In this document: in pieces, positions 62,090 through 64,000 of the stretch | How the letters are laid out: the number at the start of each line of letters is the position of its first letter | How positions within the stretch are numbered: position 1 is the stretch's first letter | Position numbers and translations under genes: made by a program | Notes under the pieces: model-generated | What the model was told of the DNA's origin: nothing | Database searches by the model: none | Seen by the model: only the letters and a program-made list of their open reading frames with translations | NCBI RefSeq assembly: GCF_003944705.1 | Contig: NZ_RWIS01000017.1 | Location: 1-64,000, forward strand | Source: Hymenobacter metallilatus | Lineage (GTDB): Bacteria > Bacteroidota > Bacteroidia > Cytophagales > Hymenobacteraceae | Length of the DNA stretch: 64,000 nucleotides | Direction of reading: 5' to 3'

Positions 62090-63406
62090 ATGGCAACTCT
62101 GACGCATCAAGAAAGCGTTACGGCTGAATACCTGGAGGTTACGCCGGGTACCCGCAAAAAATTCATGCTGATAATAGTGGCAGGGGTCATCCTGCTGGCT
62201 ATCGGCATCATCATGTCCATGATGGGCATCGGGGCCGCACATCACGAGGGCGCTGCTGCTGCTCATGGTGCCGCCCACGGTGCTGCTGAGCATCATGGCA
62301 GTGCCCCTTGGCTCAAACGCCTGATTGTAAGCTTGTGGCATAGCAACGTGTTCTTTACCGGTGTAGCCGCTATTGGCACTGTGTTCGTTGCCATTCAGTA
62401 CGTGGCCTACGCTGGTTGGTCGGTATTGATTAAGCGTATTGCAGAAGCTCTTAGTGCCTGGCTGGTTCCTGGTCTGGTGATTATGGTGGTGGTATTTGGC
62501 ATCAGCTACTTCACCCACGATATTTTTCACTGGACGCTGCCTGGTATCATGGAGGAAGGCAATGCCAACTACGATGAAATCATTGCCGGCAAATCAGGCT
62601 TTCTGAACCTGCCCTTCTACATCGCCCGGATGATCATTTTTCTGGGACTGTGGGCGTTTTTCACCAAGCGCCTGCGCGACCTGTCACTGGCTGAAGACCT
62701 GAATGGTGGAACTGAGTACTTCCACAAAAGCATCAACGTATCCGCGCTGTTTCTGGTAATTTTCGCAGTGTCTTCACCCATTGCCGCCTGGGACTGGGTA
62801 ATGTCGATTGACACGCACTGGTTTTCCACCATGTTCGGCTGGTACATCTTCGCCTCCTGGTGGGTGTCGGGCCTGGCTGCTATTACCCTGTGCACTATTC
62901 TGCTGAAGCAGGCTGGTTACCTGCACTGGGTGAAAGAGGGCCATCTGCACGATTTGGGCAAATTCATGTTTGGCTTCAGCATCTTCTGGACCTACGTTTG
63001 GTTCTCGCAGTTTATGCTGATCTGGTACGCCAACTTGCCCGAAGAATCGGTGTACTTCAACCAGCGCCTTGGTGGTTTCGATGGGCAGTATACCTGGATG
63101 TTCTTTGGTAATCTGCTTATCAACTTCGTCTTCCCTTTCCTAGTGTTGATGACCCGGGATGCCAAGCGTCAGATGATTATGATGAAAATCGTAAGCATTG
63201 CCATTCTGGTAGGCCATTGGTCAGACTTCTATTTGGCCATTATGCCCGGAACGATGAAGGCGGAAAACGGGTTTATAATTGAGATTGGCGTAGCCCTCAT
63301 TTTCCTGGGTGCCTTCCTGACCCTGATGACCAACCGCCTGGCGCAGGCTTCCTTGGTGCCCGTTCATCATCCATTCCTGGATGAAAGCGTTCATCACACC
63401 ACCTAA
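62090..63406 (+). CDS. actF: alternative complex III, second NrfD-like membrane subunit ActF
   Basis: A 438-residue polytopic protein with about ten helices, paralogous to ActC. The His-rich loop after the first helix (AHHEGAAAAHGAAHGAAEHH) is notable. In known structures ActF completes the membrane arm and may contribute a proton path. It begins 9 bp after actE and ends 91 bp before coxB, with a heptad repeat pair in that gap. Confidence 0.95.
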   Translation: MATLTHQESVTAEYLEVTPGTRKKFMLIIVAGVILLAIGIIMSMMGIGAAHHEGAAAAHGAAHGAAEHHGSAPWLKRLIVSLWHSNVFFTGVAAIGTVFVAIQYVAYAGWSVLIKRIAEALSAWLVPGLVIMVVVFGISYFTHDIFHWTLPGIMEEGNANYDEIIAGKSGFLNLPFYIARMIIFLGLWAFFTKRLRDLSLAEDLNGGTEYFHKSINVSALFLVIFAVSSPIAAWDWVMSIDTHWFSTMFGWYIFASWWVSGLAAITLCTILLKQAGYLHWVKEGHLHDLGKFMFGFSIFWTYVWFSQFMLIWYANLPEESVYFNQRLGGFDGQYTWMFFGNLLINFVFPFLVLMTRDAKRQMIMMKIVSIAILVGHWSDFYLAIMPGTMKAENGFIIEIGVALIFLGAFLTLMTNRLAQASLVPVHHPFLDESVHHTT

Positions 63407-63418
63407 AATCAAAGAAGC

Positions 63419-63483
63419 TAGGAGTTAGGAGCTGGGAGTGGGAATATCCTCTACCTAGCTCCTGACTCCTGGCTCCTAGCTTC
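63419..63483. repeat. inverted heptad arrays between actF and coxB
   Basis: 7-mers TAGGAGT, TAGGAGC, TGGGAGT at 63419-63439 face TAGCTCC, TGACTCC, TGGCTCC, TAGCTTC at 63456-63483, complementary in orientation, so the region can form a long imperfect hairpin inside the respiratory gene block. Confidence 0.65.
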
Positions 63484-63497
63484 TAAATTCTTTCCAA

Positions 63498-64000
63498 ATG
63501 ACTACTCTTGGTATTCTTCTGGTGCTGGTGTTGCTGTTGGTCGTGTTTGGCCTGCTGTTTCGCCTCCAGATCCTGACCTCTATTTTCTCGGGCAGCTCAA
63601 CCCGGGAAGTAGGGGTGAGCAACCGCGTTAACGCCATTTTGTGCATACTCTTTCTGGTAATTGGTGGTGCGGCCTTCGCGTGGTCGTTCGTCGATAACTA
63701 TGATAAGATGAACCCGCCCATTGCTTCTGTTCATGGCCATGCTACCGAACGGATGTTCTGGACGACCATGATCATTCTGGGTATTGTATTTACCCTGACC
63801 CAGATTCTGCTGTTTGTATACTCCTACAAATACCAGCATAAGGATGGCCGTCGGGCTTTCTTCTTTCCACATAACAACAAAATAGAAGTTATCTGGACCG
63901 TAATTCCAGCTGTTGTAATGGCAGGCCTGGTTTTCGCTGGCTGGAAAGAGTGGACCCGTATTACGGGACCTGCCCCGAAGGATGCCATTGTGGTGGAAGT
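63498..64000 (+). CDS. coxB: cytochrome c oxidase subunit II, 3' end outside the window
   Basis: The open frame runs from ATG 63498 (MTTLGILLVLVLLLVVF) to the window edge without a stop, 167 codons seen. Three hydrophobic segments are visible: a first helix at the start (about 5-22), then about 52-68 and 96-115, followed by FFPHNNKIEVIWTVIPAVVM, the usual lead-in to the copper domain. The CuA-binding cysteines lie beyond the window. Placed directly after actF, as in other Bacteroidota where ACIII and the aa3 oxidase form a supercomplex. Confidence 0.9.
   Translation, partial: MTTLGILLVLVLLLVVFGLLFRLQILTSIFSGSSTREVGVSNRVNAILCILFLVIGGAAFAWSFVDNYDKMNPPIASVHGHATERMFWTTMIILGIVFTLTQILLFVYSYKYQHKDGRRAFFFPHNNKIEVIWTVIPAVVMAGLVFAGWKEWTRITGPAPKDAIVVE

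Overview
The window looks like a chromosomal segment of an aerobic, GC-rich member of the Bacteroidota, most likely Hymenobacteraceae (Hymenobacter or a close relative). The grounds are two SusC/SusD outer-membrane pairs, an alternative complex III operon running into cytochrome oxidase, Bacteroidota-type promoters (TAnnTTTG at -7, TTG or TTTG near -33), few Shine-Dalgarno sequences, a GSCFA protein, an FadL-type porin followed by an SGNH lipoprotein, and a strong resemblance of most proteins to Cytophagales families. No phage, plasmid, insertion sequence, tRNA, rRNA or CRISPR array was recognised; this is mostly core genome.

Layout. 1-11.1 kb: two divergent SusC/SusD systems sharing a 590-bp control region that holds a 17-bp inverted repeat. 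11.2-20 kb: a mostly minus-strand run of prfB (with programmed +1 frameshift), ilvE, a cobalamin adenosyltransferase, a LolD-type ABC ATPase, a large membrane-TPR protein, gatC, plsC and a NUDIX hydrolase. 20-26 kb: a small acidic protein, rnhB, a CZB protein-histidine kinase-response regulator set, gcvT and a ComB-family phosphatase, separated by hairpin repeats. 26-31 kb: the glyoxylate shunt (aceB then aceA) divergent from a RamB/ScfR-type regulator, with a candidate operator between them. 31-38 kb: a four-helix-bundle gene inside inverted heptad arrays, mltG, an FadL-like porin, an SGNH-like lipoprotein lacking the usual serine, a GT-C type membrane protein, dtd and a MazG-type protein. 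38-47.9 kb: rnd, small unknowns, an M14 peptidase, queA, an apparently exported methyltransferase and two odd lipoproteins. 47.9-54.4 kb: priA, a GSCFA protein with a long basic low-complexity tail, and the rpsF-rpsR-rplI ribosomal operon. 54.7-64 kb: actABCDEF (quinol:electron acceptor oxidoreductase) and the start of coxB, cut by the window end.

How the parts fit. The act-cox block is the trunk of an aerobic respiratory chain in which complex III is replaced by ACIII. aceA/aceB with their regulator allow growth on acetate or fatty acids, which suits the FadL-like porin nearby. The SusC/D pairs import polymers or peptides of unknown identity.

The most unusual signal is not a protein system but the repeat landscape. 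Four classes of short repeats sit in the gaps: GTCATnCtGAGC hairpins, AAATCCGTG arrays around terminators, degenerate heptanucleotide arrays often arranged as inverted pairs, and a perfect heptad array inside a peptidase gene. A second recurring pattern is -7 boxes only 4-7 bases before a start codon, which predicts leaderless mRNAs. No complete undescribed enzyme system was found. All calls come from reading the sequence by eye, without database searches.
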